Shown here: positions 1 to 8,556 of the stretch, piece after piece
Position numbering within the stretch: the first letter of the stretch is position 1
How the letters are laid out: every line of letters starts with the position of its first letter
Origin: a virus
Length of the DNA: 64,000 nt
IMG/VR virus record: IMGVR_UViG_3300042878_001497
Location: 1-64,000 of that record
Direction: 5' to 3' (one strand)
The notes under the pieces: generated by a model
The model's input: the letters and a program-made list of their open reading frames with translations, nothing else
Database searches by the model: none
What the model was told of the DNA's origin: nothing
Made by a program: the position numbers and the translations under genes

Positions 1-2
1 GT

Positions 3-710
3 ATAACAGGAACTGCCACTCAAGGTATTCAAGGTATAACAGGAACTGCCACTCAAGGTATTCAAGGTATAACAGGAACTGCCACTCAAGGTATTCAAGG
101 TATAACAGGAACTGCCACTCAAGGTATCCAAGGAACAACTGGTACTGCTACTCAAGGTATTCAAGGTATAACAGGAACTGCCACTCAAGGTATCCAAGGA
201 ACAACTGGTACTGCTACTCAAGGTATTCAAGGTACTACCGGTTCTGCTACTCAAGGTATTCAAGGTATAACTGGTTCAACTGGCCCGGTAGCAGGTTCTG
301 CTAACCAGGTAGTATACAAGGACGGATCTAATAACCCAGCCGGTAGTGGTAACATGACCTTTGATGGGACTACGTTAACTGTTGCTGCACTATCAGAATC
401 TTCTGCATTAAAATACAAGGAAAGTATTTTAGCTTTATCATCTTCTTTACAATCTCTGAAAAGCGTACAAGGTGTATCCTTTATGAGAAAAGGAGAAGAT
501 AGAAGACAGATCGGATTTATAGCAGAAGAAGTACACAAGACCTTCCCAGAACTAATACAGTACAAGGACGGAGAAGTAGACAGCGTCTACTACCAGCGTA
601 TGACAGCTGTCCTAGTAGAGGCAGTTAAGGAACTAAGTGAAAAAGTTGAACAGCAAGAACTAATGATTAGTAACCTTATTGCAAGAGTAACTAAATTAGA
701 AGCTAAGTAG
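3..710 (+). CDS. Collagen-like tail fibre with C-terminal S74 chaperone domain (5' partial)
   Basis: The reading frame is open from the window edge, so the N-terminus is missing. The first 90 codons are GIQGITGTATQ-type collagen-like triplets encoded by a 33-bp DNA repeat. A short linker follows, then about 100 residues with the hallmarks of an intramolecular chaperone of endosialidase type (peptidase S74): a Ser at codon 402-404 with a Lys five residues later, the segment GFIAEEVHKTFPELI, and a C-terminal coiled coil (VEAVKELSEKVEQQEL). In this family the domain trimerises the fibre and then cuts itself off. The next gene starts one base after the stop, so the fibre genes are probably co-translated. 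It is related in sequence to the large collagen-like fibre at 46255-50688. Confidence 0.85.
   Translation: MTGTATQGIQGITGTATQGIQGITGTATQGIQGITGTATQGIQGTTGTATQGIQGITGTATQGIQGTTGTATQGIQGTTGSATQGIQGITGSTGPVAGSANQVVYKDGSNNPAGSGNMTFDGTTLTVAALSESSALKYKESILALSSSLQSLKSVQGVSFMRKGEDRRQIGFIAEEVHKTFPELIQYKDGEVDSVYYQRMTAVLVEAVKELSEKVEQQELMISNLIARVTKLEAK
24..254 (+). repeat. 33-bp tandem repeat encoding collagen-like triplets
   Basis: Seven 33-bp units start at 24, 57, 90, 123, 156, 189 and 222. Units at 24, 57, 90 and 156 are identical, as are those at 123 and 189; the last differs slightly. Each encodes 11 residues (GIQGITGTATQ or GIQGTTGTATQ). Base-level identity, beyond what the amino acids require, points to recent duplication or homogenisation. 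The array continues off the left edge. Confidence 0.9.
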
Positions 711-711
711 T

Positions 712-1749
712 ATGGCAATTTTACAAGCATCCACAGTTAATAGTTTAAAGTTCGGAAGAGGTAATAGTGCTTTAGTATCTAATACCGCTTTCGGAGTTAA
801 CTCTTTAATTAGTATATCTTCAGGAGCCTGCAATACAGGCTTTGGGTACAACACCCTAAACAACAAGTCCACAGGAGGATGCAATACTGCTTTTGGTGCT
901 CAAGCTCTCGCTTCCTCTAATAACTCTAAAAATACCGGCATAGGTAGATTAGCAGGATTTAATGTCGGAGGATATGCCGGTGGAACTCATATCGGAGCTC
1001 AGGCTGGAAGATATGCTGATGAATGTACTGTAACTATTGGATTTCAGGCCGGCTACTATAGCGGAAACTATGCAGTTTCAGTAGGACACCGAGCAGGGGT
1101 CAGTCTATCCGGAGGTAGCGTAGCAGTAGGGTTTAATGCTAAAGAAAACGGAGGAGGAGGAGCCACTCTCACAGTACTATCTTCAAGAGCAGGACAGTAC
1201 AACACTACAGGAGATCTCGCTACTCTAGTAGGATTCTACACGGGAAGATTTCTAGGAGGATCAAACTTTGATCTGCATGTAGGATGGTATGCCTACCAGC
1301 ACAACGGGTACGGAGTAAGCTGTCAAAGCTCAATAGGAAGATATCAAAACAATATCTGTAACTGTATATATACCAGCTGGAATAACGTTTCAGACTGTAG
1401 AGATAAAACAAATATCCAGCCGTTAACTAATCTAGGACTTAACTTTATACGTAAACTTAACCCTATTAAGTACAAATGGGACAACAGAGAGAAGTACGTA
1501 AATCAATGCGGTTTCGAATACGGAGTAAAAGATGGAACTTTAAAACAAGATAAAGTACACTATGGATTTTTAGCTCAAGAGTTAGACTTTGCAGCTAGGT
1601 CTGTAGGAGAAAAATTTGATGCTATCTCCCACGATACTTTCCGGGACCAGTATACGGTTAACTACCTGGATATGGTTGCGAGTCTTACCAAGGCTCTGCA
1701 AGAGATCAACAACGATTTAGATTTAATAGAAGCTCAACTGAACTCTTAA
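712..1749 (+). CDS. Tail fibre/adhesin with YadA-head-like repeats and S74 chaperone
   Basis: 345 residues. Residues about 20-215 are spaced repeats of the form NTAFGxxAL...STGGCNTxFG, resembling the left-handed beta-roll head repeats of trimeric autotransporter adhesins. Residues 227-345 are an S74 intramolecular chaperone: the SDCRDKTNI motif gives the expected Ser227/Lys232 pair, followed by YGFLAQEL and a C-terminal coiled coil. Family knowledge predicts a trimer that self-cleaves just before Ser227. It is the first of three tandem paralogues, each starting one base after the previous stop (stop-T-ATG). Probable role: distal receptor-binding fibre. Confidence 0.85.
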   Translation: MAILQASTVNSLKFGRGNSALVSNTAFGVNSLISISSGACNTGFGYNTLNNKSTGGCNTAFGAQALASSNNSKNTGIGRLAGFNVGGYAGGTHIGAQAGRYADECTVTIGFQAGYYSGNYAVSVGHRAGVSLSGGSVAVGFNAKENGGGGATLTVLSSRAGQYNTTGDLATLVGFYTGRFLGGSNFDLHVGWYAYQHNGYGVSCQSSIGRYQNNICNCIYTSWNNVSDCRDKTNIQPLTNLGLNFIRKLNPIKYKWDNREKYVNQCGFEYGVKDGTLKQDKVHYGFLAQELDFAARSVGEKFDAISHDTFRDQYTVNYLDMVASLTKALQEINNDLDLIEAQLNS

Positions 1750-1750
1750 T

Positions 1751-2791
1751 ATGGCTACATTTGCAAGTTTTGCTAACGCTAACTCAGTCTGCGCCTCAAG
1801 AGGCGGCGGTAACTGTATAAGTAATACTGCTTTTGGATTTGAAGCTTTGAAAAACAACAGCACCGGGTACTGCAATACCGCTATTGGAAGACTAGCACTA
1901 TACAATAACTCTACAGGTAACCGCAATACAGCTATTGGCTTTGCTGCACTAACAGCTAATTCATCCGGACTATGTAACACAGCCGTCGGAGCTTTTGCAG
2001 GGTACCTTATGACAAGCAGCAACCTAACAGCCGTTGGTTATATGGCTGCAAGAAACGCTGTAGGAGGCTCTAACACCATGGTCGGTGCTTTTGCAGGATG
2101 TAACGTAACCACAGGAGTTTCTAACGTATTAATAGGTGCACGTGCTGGATGCAACCTACAAGGAGGTTCTTGTAACGTAGGTATAGGCTTCGGCGCACTT
2201 GGATTATCTACCGGTAATGGTAATGTAGCAATAGGTTGTAACGCACTTAACAACATATCTTCCGGAGGCTGTCACATCGGAATAGGATGGAGAGCTAATC
2301 TTTGTTCAACCTCAGTCAACTGTACTATAGGTGTAGGAGAAAATTCAAACCCTCGTAACTGTGTAGGACATACAGCCTGGGGGAGTAGTAGTCTAAACTA
2401 TAACGGCGTAGCAGCAGCATGGACTAATGTATCGGACTGCAGAGATAAAACAAATATCGAAAACCTAGATAATAAATTAGGTTTAGATTTTATTCGTAAT
2501 CTAGACACAGTCTCTTTTAACTGGGATTACAGGGATAGGTACGTCCAAAGATGCGGATTTGAATACGGTACAAAAGACGGTACTTTAACCAGTCCTAAAA
2601 AATCATACGGATTTATCGCCCAGCAAATGAAGCAACTCACAGACAGTCTTGGGACTACCTTCGAAGCACTTCGTTACAACGAAGAAAAAGATGGATACAG
2701 ACTATCTTATGCTGATATGATAGCACCTCTTGCAAAAGCTGTACAACAGACCGCTCAGAGATTAGAAACCTTAGAAGCACTAGCAGTATAA
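1751..2791 (+). CDS. Tail fibre/adhesin with YadA-head-like repeats and S74 chaperone (paralogue 2)
   Basis: 346 residues with the same architecture as its upstream neighbour: NTAIGxxAL-type repeats over about residues 20-220, then the S74 motif SDCRDKTNI (Ser228, Lys233), YGFIAQQM and a terminal coiled coil. The chaperone halves of the two proteins are very similar, while the repeat halves differ in number and sequence, as expected for host-range determinants that diversify by repeat exchange. It starts one base after the upstream stop. Either co-assembled or alternative fibre tips are possible; the sequence does not decide. Confidence 0.85.
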   Translation: MATFASFANANSVCASRGGGNCISNTAFGFEALKNNSTGYCNTAIGRLALYNNSTGNRNTAIGFAALTANSSGLCNTAVGAFAGYLMTSSNLTAVGYMAARNAVGGSNTMVGAFAGCNVTTGVSNVLIGARAGCNLQGGSCNVGIGFGALGLSTGNGNVAIGCNALNNISSGGCHIGIGWRANLCSTSVNCTIGVGENSNPRNCVGHTAWGSSSLNYNGVAAAWTNVSDCRDKTNIENLDNKLGLDFIRNLDTVSFNWDYRDRYVQRCGFEYGTKDGTLTSPKKSYGFIAQQMKQLTDSLGTTFEALRYNEEKDGYRLSYADMIAPLAKAVQQTAQRLETLEALAV

Positions 2792-2792
2792 T

Positions 2793-3821
2793 ATGGCATC
2801 TTTACAACAATCTACAGTTAATAGCTTCCGCTTTGGTAGAGCAGCAGGTAATCAATCTCAAACAGCCGCTTTTGGCCGATATGCCGGCAACAGTACCAAC
2901 AACTACGCAACCCTGGCAGGATACCGATCAGGAATTAATAATACTAGTTATAGTGCTTTTGCAGGAGCAAGAGCCGGGGAATTTAACTACAACGTAAGTA
3001 ATGTAGGTATAGGCTTCTGTGCTTTTAATGGATCAGGAAACCGCTACCAAAACACAGCCGTAGGACAGAGAGCACAGCGTGCTGCTACAAGCGGCCGTCA
3101 TAACGTTGCTATAGGTTCATTTGCTTTTGATGGAGGTTCAACCAACGTACAGAGTATAGCTCTAGGGGTAAATGCCGGTAGATGTGCTAACGCCGATAAT
3201 GCCCTATTCATTGGAGTAGATGCAGCATGTAACACCACAGGAACTGAAAATACCTTTATCGGATTTAGAGCAGGTAGATGCAACACAGGCGGTGTACAGA
3301 ACACAGTAATAGGATTCTGTGCTGCTTATTCTTCAAACCTAAACAGAACTGTAGTAATTGGAACCAACACTTCTGTTTCAGCTAACTGTCACATGGTGTG
3401 GGGCGGTTCAAGCAATAATGTCGATAACTGTGTATGGGGCGGCTGGTCATACTTCTCAGACGCTAGAGATAAGACGGATATTACTCCCTTAACCTGTAAG
3501 ACAGGACTACAGTTTATTAAGAAATTAAGACCGGTAAGCTTTAATTTCGATAACAGAGAAAACTATGTTCGTGAATGTAATTTTCCTTACGGACAAAAAG
3601 ACGGTACATTAGCTGTTGCTAGAAAAGATTATGGATTCATTGCACAGGAAGTAAAACAGGCACTTGAAGAATTAGAGATTACAGACTTTTCAGGACTAGG
3701 CTACACTGAAAGTCAAGATGCTTACCGTATCACCTATGCTGAATTTATAGCACCTTTAACTAAAGCTATTCAAGAACTTGATGAAAGAACACAAGCTCTT
3801 AAACTTAAAGTTGGAATTTAA
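2793..3821 (+). CDS. Tail fibre/adhesin with YadA-head-like repeats and S74 chaperone (paralogue 3)
   Basis: 342 residues. The N-terminal MASLQQSTVNSFRFGR is close to the start of the gene at 712 (MAILQASTVNSLKFGR), suggesting a common attachment peptide. Beta-roll repeats of the NTxxG type follow to about residue 215. The S74 motif SDARDKTDI gives Ser222 and Lys227, followed by YGFIAQEV and a coiled coil. It is the last member of the tandem set; a 35-base gap with a promoter-like sequence follows. Confidence 0.85.
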   Translation: MASLQQSTVNSFRFGRAAGNQSQTAAFGRYAGNSTNNYATLAGYRSGINNTSYSAFAGARAGEFNYNVSNVGIGFCAFNGSGNRYQNTAVGQRAQRAATSGRHNVAIGSFAFDGGSTNVQSIALGVNAGRCANADNALFIGVDAACNTTGTENTFIGFRAGRCNTGGVQNTVIGFCAAYSSNLNRTVVIGTNTSVSANCHMVWGGSSNNVDNCVWGGWSYFSDARDKTDITPLTCKTGLQFIKKLRPVSFNFDNRENYVRECNFPYGQKDGTLAVARKDYGFIAQEVKQALEELEITDFSGLGYTESQDAYRITYAEFIAPLTKAIQELDERTQALKLKVGI

Positions 3822-3840
3822 CATTTAGTTTCATATATTA
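3811..3840 (+). promoter_or_regulatory. Candidate TTG-N20-TATATTA promoter
   Basis: TTG at 3811-3813, 20 bases, then TATATTA at 3834-3840 within TTTCATATATTA. This is one base off the TTTCGTATATTA core found at three other promoters in the window. It overlaps the end of the preceding fibre gene and would serve the gene at 3857. Confidence 0.4.
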
Positions 3841-3856
3841 ATTAAAAACAGATCGT

Positions 3857-4117
3857 ATGTCAGACCAAGTCACAACTGCTATAACCAATGCTCTAAGCGT
3901 AGCGACTCTGCTTAATAAGCTAGTTACAGGGGTAATTGATCCCTCTGATGATAGATTAAGCAGTTCAAATGTTTTTGAAAGAAAAACTTACGTTATTCGT
4001 AATGTAGGCCACCTTAAGAGACTTATGTCTCAGACATGGTTTACAAATGCCTTAACTATCGAACAGTTCACAACCCTCAACGACGCTATTGTAGCCGGAG
4101 AAGATTATATAGGATAA
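3857..4117 (+). CDS. Small hypothetical protein in the fibre region
   Basis: 86 residues with no recognised family. The sequence looks alpha-helical and soluble (TTAITNALSVATLLNKLV at the start, IEQFTTLNDAIVAGEDYIG at the end), with no signal or membrane segment. It lies between the S74 fibre set and the sulfotransferase, four bases upstream of the latter. Its position suggests a structural or assembly role, which is inference only. Confidence 0.65.
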   Translation: MSDQVTTAITNALSVATLLNKLVTGVIDPSDDRLSSSNVFERKTYVIRNVGHLKRLMSQTWFTNALTIEQFTTLNDAIVAGEDYIG

Positions 4118-4121
4118 TATT

Positions 4122-4943
4122 ATGGTAAAAAAAGTTATGTACAATAGCTCGATGCCTCGAGCCGGATCTACACTCATTCAAAACATTTTAGGACAGAACC
4201 CTGACCTATACGTTACTCCTACCTCAGGAGTATTTGACTTCTTATACAACGCACGAACCATCTACTCAACCAGTCCAGAAGTTAAAGCCCAGGATGCTGA
4301 AACTATGGAAAAAGCCTGGAAGGGTTACTGCAAAGGAGCGGTTCACGGATACTTTGAAGCTATTACCGACCGTCCATACGTAATGGATAAATGCAGAGGA
4401 TGGTCAGGTGAATATAACTTCCTCAAGTTCTTTGACGAAAATCCCAAGATTATCTCTATGATTAGAGATCCTAGAGCAGTTTATGCTTCTATGGAAAAGA
4501 AATACCGAGCAAATCCTCAGATTGAACACGGAATCTTAAACTGGGCAGATCTAACAGGCACTACAACCGACAAGAGAATAGTACACTGGTCTAATACAGT
4601 ACCCATCGGACCGGTTATGGACCGAATCTACCAATCCCTGCTAGAAGGTACTCACGAAAATGTACTTTTTATTAAGTTTGAAGACCTTACAACCAGCCCA
4701 GACCGTGAACTAAAAAGAATCTACGAGTACTTAGAGCTACCACACTACAAGCATGACTTTAATAACGTAGAACAGCTTACCTACGAAGATGACAAGGTAT
4801 GGGGAGTGTTTGGAGATCACAAAATTAAAAATAAAATAGAGCCGGTGAAAGAAGACTATAAGGAAATCTTAGGACCAACCGGCTGTCAGTTAATCACCGA
4901 TAACTACCAATGGTTTTATGATGCTTTCGAGTACAAAATCTAA
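4122..4943 (+). CDS. Sulfotransferase (PAPS-dependent)
   Basis: 273 residues. The 5'-phosphosulfate binding motif of sulfotransferases is at the N-terminus (SSMPRAGSTLIQNIL, residues 7-21), and the 3'-phosphate motif appears as MIRDPRAVYASM near residue 115. The length fits the carbohydrate-type sulfotransferase family. The expected reaction is transfer of sulfate from PAPS to a hydroxyl or amine. It opens a cassette with a GT9-like transferase, a glycosidase-like beta-propeller and an FkbM-type methyltransferase, so a glycan on a virion protein or on the host surface is the likely acceptor (inference). Confidence 0.85.
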   Translation: MVKKVMYNSSMPRAGSTLIQNILGQNPDLYVTPTSGVFDFLYNARTIYSTSPEVKAQDAETMEKAWKGYCKGAVHGYFEAITDRPYVMDKCRGWSGEYNFLKFFDENPKIISMIRDPRAVYASMEKKYRANPQIEHGILNWADLTGTTTDKRIVHWSNTVPIGPVMDRIYQSLLEGTHENVLFIKFEDLTTSPDRELKRIYEYLELPHYKHDFNNVEQLTYEDDKVWGVFGDHKIKNKIEPVKEDYKEILGPTGCQLITDNYQWFYDAFEYKI

Positions 4944-4956
4944 GAGAGTTTAACTA

Positions 4957-4964
4957 TATTTATA
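4957..4964 (+). promoter_or_regulatory. TATTTATA box (candidate late promoter)
   Basis: TATTTATA 16 bases upstream of the ATG at 4981, in a non-coding gap. The same octamer recurs ahead of most structural genes in this window. There is no TTG 20 bases upstream. Confidence 0.45.
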
Positions 4965-4980
4965 AGATATAAACACTAAT

Positions 4981-5364
4981 ATGGCTTACCACCTACTTTC
5001 AAATCGTCCGGTTATCTACGATGCCGTAACACAGGCAACTTCTTCGTTAGTATTAATTGCTAACCAGACTATCTACGTAGACCCCACCCACAACATGCCT
5101 GGTGACTCTTTCGTTACCCTTAACGGTATAGTCTTTGTTAACTATACCTCTCAAAACCCGCTTGGTATCAACCAAACTCGTTTAGTACTTCCAGTCGACG
5201 AATGGAACACTTACTACGAGTCATTGACTTACCCGGCCGGAATGACAGGTCAGTACGCCAAGCACGTTTACGCTCACCTAAACTACACCCTAGAGAACGT
5301 TCCTAATATGTTTGGATTAGCAGTAGGTGACTGGACTCTAGTATCTACTTCAGGGAGTCTTTAA
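4981..5364 (+). CDS. Hypothetical virion-associated protein
   Basis: 127 residues with no recognised family. The sequence is rich in beta-prone and aromatic residues (for example LVLIANQTIYVDPTHNMPGDSFVTLNGIVFVNY) and lacks a signal peptide or membrane segment, which fits a small beta-sandwich structural protein. It is preceded by a TATTTATA box and followed by a strong hairpin, so it may be a single-gene transcription unit. Confidence 0.6.
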   Translation: MAYHLLSNRPVIYDAVTQATSSLVLIANQTIYVDPTHNMPGDSFVTLNGIVFVNYTSQNPLGINQTRLVLPVDEWNTYYESLTYPAGMTGQYAKHVYAHLNYTLENVPNMFGLAVGDWTLVSTSGSL

Positions 5365-5369
5365 GTAAT

Positions 5370-5385
5370 AGACAGCTTGCTGTCT
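5370..5385 (+). terminator. Hairpin, possible terminator
   Basis: AGACAG, loop CTTG, CTGTCT: a perfect 6-bp stem with a stable tetraloop, just after the stop at 5364. What follows is TAAAATAGTTTTAA rather than a clean T-run, so termination is plausible but weak; processing or mRNA protection is also possible. Confidence 0.45.
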
Positions 5386-5400
5386 TAAAATAGTTTTAAT

Positions 5401-6306
5401 ATGAAAGCAGGTTATCAAGGGAAGGATAAGTACCTGGTCTGGCACATTGAAGGCGGACTGGGTAAAAACATAGCAGCTACATCGCTGCTTTCCTCCATTA
5501 AACAGACATATCCCGACCGTAAGATTATTTTGGTGGTTTCTTACCCGGAAATCTTCTTGAATTTCCCGGAAGTAGAGAGAGTATACCCGGTAGGCAACAC
5601 TCCGTACTTCTATCAGAATTATATCGAAGATAAAGATACATTAGTATTCCGCCATGAAGGATACTTCCAGAATGGACACATCCAGAAAGAGCAGCATATT
5701 ATCAAAAGCTGGTGTGAACTTCTAGGACTAGAATATACCGAACAAAAGCCGGTGCTTTTTCTGAACCTGGTACAGAAGAGATTTGCCAATGCCTGGAGAC
5801 GAGAGAAACCAGTAATAGTGATTCAAACCGGAGGAGGTCCCTTAGAAGATCAGCAGGTTTATAGCTGGACTAGAGATATTCCGCCAGCTATCTCAAACCT
5901 ACTGGTACAGCACTACTCCAAAGACTACCATGTAATTCAGATCTGTAGGAGTGAAAGAGAAGCTATTCCGGGTGCAGAAGCAATCTACCAGCCTCTATCA
6001 AACTTTGAACTGTTGACAGTTCTAGCAGCTTCAGAAAAAAGAATCCTTATAGATTCATGCTTACAGCACGCTGCAGCTGCTTTCAATCTACCATCTACCG
6101 TGATGTGGGTAGGAACATCTCCTAAAGTATTTGGATACGATCTACATACAAATATTCAAGCAAGCCCTCCTAAGTTTGCTCCTAAGCTAATTAATTCGTA
6201 TCTTTTCGATTATTCTTTTGACGGAGCAGCTATTCAATGTCCTTACGAAAGTCCGGATGAGATTTTTAATATAGCTGATATTATTAAAGCAGTAGATGGA
6301 AATTAA
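5401..6306 (+). CDS. Glycosyltransferase, GT9/heptosyltransferase-like (GT-B fold)
   Basis: 301 residues. The N-terminal segment WHIEGGLGKNIAATSLLSSI resembles the G-rich acceptor loop of ADP-heptose:LPS heptosyltransferases, followed by DRKIILVVSYPE and FLNFPEVERVYPVG (Rossmann strands). The C-terminal half has VIVIQTGGGP, then ILIDSCLQHAAAAFNLPSTVMWVGTSP, the family's typical donor-site region. The natural donor cannot be read from the sequence. The next gene overlaps by 11 bases, so it is co-translated with the glycosidase-like protein. Confidence 0.75.
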   Translation: MKAGYQGKDKYLVWHIEGGLGKNIAATSLLSSIKQTYPDRKIILVVSYPEIFLNFPEVERVYPVGNTPYFYQNYIEDKDTLVFRHEGYFQNGHIQKEQHIIKSWCELLGLEYTEQKPVLFLNLVQKRFANAWRREKPVIVIQTGGGPLEDQQVYSWTRDIPPAISNLLVQHYSKDYHVIQICRSEREAIPGAEAIYQPLSNFELLTVLAASEKRILIDSCLQHAAAAFNLPSTVMWVGTSPKVFGYDLHTNIQASPPKFAPKLINSYLFDYSFDGAAIQCPYESPDEIFNIADIIKAVDGN

Positions 6307-7282
6307 TTTTGTAAAAAGGGTTATTGAAGCAGGAGGAATAATCCGCCCTCTGCTTGTACCGGCCGAGTACACCGAAGGAACAGGACTATGCAACCCCTCA
6401 GTCTACATTGATGGAGATAGGATTCTAGTGAACCTACGTCACGTACAGTACAACCTCTACCATAACGAAGGCCGTAAAGAGTTTCATAGCCGTTGGGGAC
6501 CCATGACTTACATGCATCCTGAAGACGACTTAAAGCTACGTACGATCAACTATCTATGCATTTTAGATCAAGAGCTCAACCTTGTTAAGGGCAGTAAAGT
6601 AGACACCTCCCGACTGGATGTAACCCCGGTCTGGGATTTTATCGGGCTAGAAGATGCTAGAGTAGTAAGATGGGATAATAAACTCTACCTAATTGGTGTT
6701 CGAAGAGATACCAAGACCAACGGAGAGGGTAGAATGGAATTTAGCGAAGTAGTAGAATACGAGGACGGAGTAAAGGAACTGTCCCGTACCCGAATCGAAC
6801 CTCCTAGTGATCCGAATTCATACTGCGAGAAGAACTGGATGCCGATCATTGACCAGCCTTTTAGGTTTGTAAAATGGAGCAATCCTACCGAAGTAGTAGA
6901 AGTAGATCTTGCAACAAAATCAAGCAAGATTATCCATCAGAGTCAAAACTACCTACAAGGTTACCGAGATTTTAGAGGAGGTTCTCAGGTCATTCCTTGG
7001 GAAGGCGGTTACATCACTGTTACCCACGAAGTAGATATGTGGTATAACGAAGTAGGTAATAAAGACTGTCACTACTACCACCGGTTCTTGGTTTGGGATA
7101 AAGACTGGAATCTTGTTAAGATATCAAAAGAGTTTAAATACTTGACCGGTCACGTAGAATTTACCTGCGGGATTGCAGAATACCAGGGAGATATCCTCAT
7201 TACTTTTGGATTTCAGGATAATACTGCGTATATTTTAAAAACTCCTAAGAAAGTTATACAAGATTTTATAGATGGACAGTAA
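6296..7282 (+). CDS. Five-bladed beta-propeller protein, glycosidase/phosphorylase-like
   Basis: 328 residues. Repeated blade-like segments are visible: LCNPSVYIDGDRILVNLRH, FIGLEDARVVRWDNKLYLIGVRRD, EKNWMPIID and FRGGSQVIPWEGGYITVTHE. The LEDAR and NPS elements recall GH130 mannoside phosphorylases and related GH43-like propellers. Whether it is catalytic is uncertain, because the acid/base residue cannot be assigned without a structure. It overlaps the GT upstream (11 bases) and the methyltransferase downstream (11 bases), so the three are probably made together and act on the same glycan. Confidence 0.6.
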   Translation: MEINFVKRVIEAGGIIRPLLVPAEYTEGTGLCNPSVYIDGDRILVNLRHVQYNLYHNEGRKEFHSRWGPMTYMHPEDDLKLRTINYLCILDQELNLVKGSKVDTSRLDVTPVWDFIGLEDARVVRWDNKLYLIGVRRDTKTNGEGRMEFSEVVEYEDGVKELSRTRIEPPSDPNSYCEKNWMPIIDQPFRFVKWSNPTEVVEVDLATKSSKIIHQSQNYLQGYRDFRGGSQVIPWEGGYITVTHEVDMWYNEVGNKDCHYYHRFLVWDKDWNLVKISKEFKYLTGHVEFTCGIAEYQGDILITFGFQDNTAYILKTPKKVIQDFIDGQ

Positions 7283-8519
7283 TTTACAAAAAGCGATTGA
7301 GACATTTATACAATCTCCAGGAGATCCAGGTGTAAATTTTCTTATCGGGTACGAATACGACATAAGAGGTCAGATTGCTGCCGCTCTATCCTTTTACTTA
7401 CGAGTTGCTGAAACTACAACCGATAAAGATCTGCAGTATGAATGCCTGCTTCGTAACTTCTTAAACATTAATAAGCAAAAAGAACGTAAGCATTCTGCCA
7501 CCGGACAACTTCTGCATGCTATTTCCGTTCGTCCGGACCGTCCGGAAGGTTACTTCCTCCTCAGCCGGTACTACGAACGTGAGCAAAAATGGCAGGAATG
7601 CTATACAACCGCCTGTACCGGTCTGCAGTTTATCAAGCATGAGTATCGTTCACTAGTAACCGATGTAGAGTACCCGGCAGAGTACGCTCTCTATTTCCAA
7701 AAAGCAGTTTCGGCTTGGTGGATTGGTAAATGCGATGAATCAAGAGGTATGCTGCGCTGGATCATGGACAGTTACTACATGAGTGACTTATTCGCAAATG
7801 TTACTAGAGATAATATCATTAAACTCAAAGGAGAGTTATTCCCAATCACCCCGTATACTAAAGAACAGCACCCGGAACTTAAATATAAATTCCCAGGATC
7901 TGAAAAGATTGAAAAGAATTTTGCACAAGCCTACCAGGATATGTTTGTGCTAGCAGCACTGAAAGGTAAAAAGAACGGAACCTACCTGGAGATTGGATCA
8001 GGAGATCCTCACCACAACAACAATACCGCTCTTCTGGAAGAATCCTACGGATGGAAAGGAGCATCAATTGATATTGATCAGGCAGTGACTGATAAGTTTA
8101 AAGCTGCTAGGAAAAACCCGGTATACTGCCAGGATGCAGTAGCCACCGACTATAGAGACTTCCTACGCAAGATAGATCTAGGAAAGGATATTGATTTCCT
8201 ACAGCTTGACTGCGACCCGGAGTACAATACCTACGCTATCCTAGAAGCTATACCGTTTGATGAGTATCGATTTGCAGTAATTACCTATGAGCATGATTAC
8301 TACTACGACTCTACAAAAACCTATAGAGACAAGTCTAGAAAGTATCTGCAAGAGAAAGGATACGAACTTTTAGTAACTAACATTTCGGTAGATAAGAATA
8401 GTAGTTACGAGGATTGGTGGGTTCACCCACAGCTTATTGACCCTGAGACTATCGAATTAATGAAGAATACTTGCGATAAAACCAAGCAAGCTCAGGATTA
8501 CATGCTAGGAAAACTCTAA
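7272..8519 (+). CDS. TPR-like + FkbM-type SAM methyltransferase
   Basis: 415 residues in two parts. Residues 1-190 are helical and TPR-like (GYEYDIRGQIAAALSFYLRVAE, PEGYFLLSRYYEREQKWQECY). Residues about 215-395 form a methyltransferase: AQAYQDMFVLAAL, then motif I TYLEIGSGDP, GASIDID (acidic end of strand 2) and DFLQLDCDPEY (strand 4). This arrangement is typical of FkbM O-methyltransferases that act on sugars. It closes the sulfation/glycosylation cassette and is followed by a TATTTATA box. Confidence 0.75.
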   Translation: MDSNLQKAIETFIQSPGDPGVNFLIGYEYDIRGQIAAALSFYLRVAETTTDKDLQYECLLRNFLNINKQKERKHSATGQLLHAISVRPDRPEGYFLLSRYYEREQKWQECYTTACTGLQFIKHEYRSLVTDVEYPAEYALYFQKAVSAWWIGKCDESRGMLRWIMDSYYMSDLFANVTRDNIIKLKGELFPITPYTKEQHPELKYKFPGSEKIEKNFAQAYQDMFVLAALKGKKNGTYLEIGSGDPHHNNNTALLEESYGWKGASIDIDQAVTDKFKAARKNPVYCQDAVATDYRDFLRKIDLGKDIDFLQLDCDPEYNTYAILEAIPFDEYRFAVITYEHDYYYDSTKTYRDKSRKYLQEKGYELLVTNISVDKNSSYEDWWVHPQLIDPETIELMKNTCDKTKQAQDYMLGKL

Positions 8520-8537
8520 CACCTTAAGGCGCCGTCC

Positions 8538-8545
8538 TATTTATA
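8538..8545 (+). promoter_or_regulatory. TATTTATA box (candidate late promoter)
   Basis: TATTTATA 11 bases before the ATG at 8557, in a 37-base non-coding gap that separates the glycan cassette from the LamG block. Confidence 0.45.
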
Positions 8546-8556
8546 AAGAAAAAAGA

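Noticed and set aside
24-254. Regular 33-bp repeats resembling a CRISPR array
   Set aside because: The repeats are directly adjacent with no unique spacers and are in frame as collagen-like triplets inside a fibre gene.
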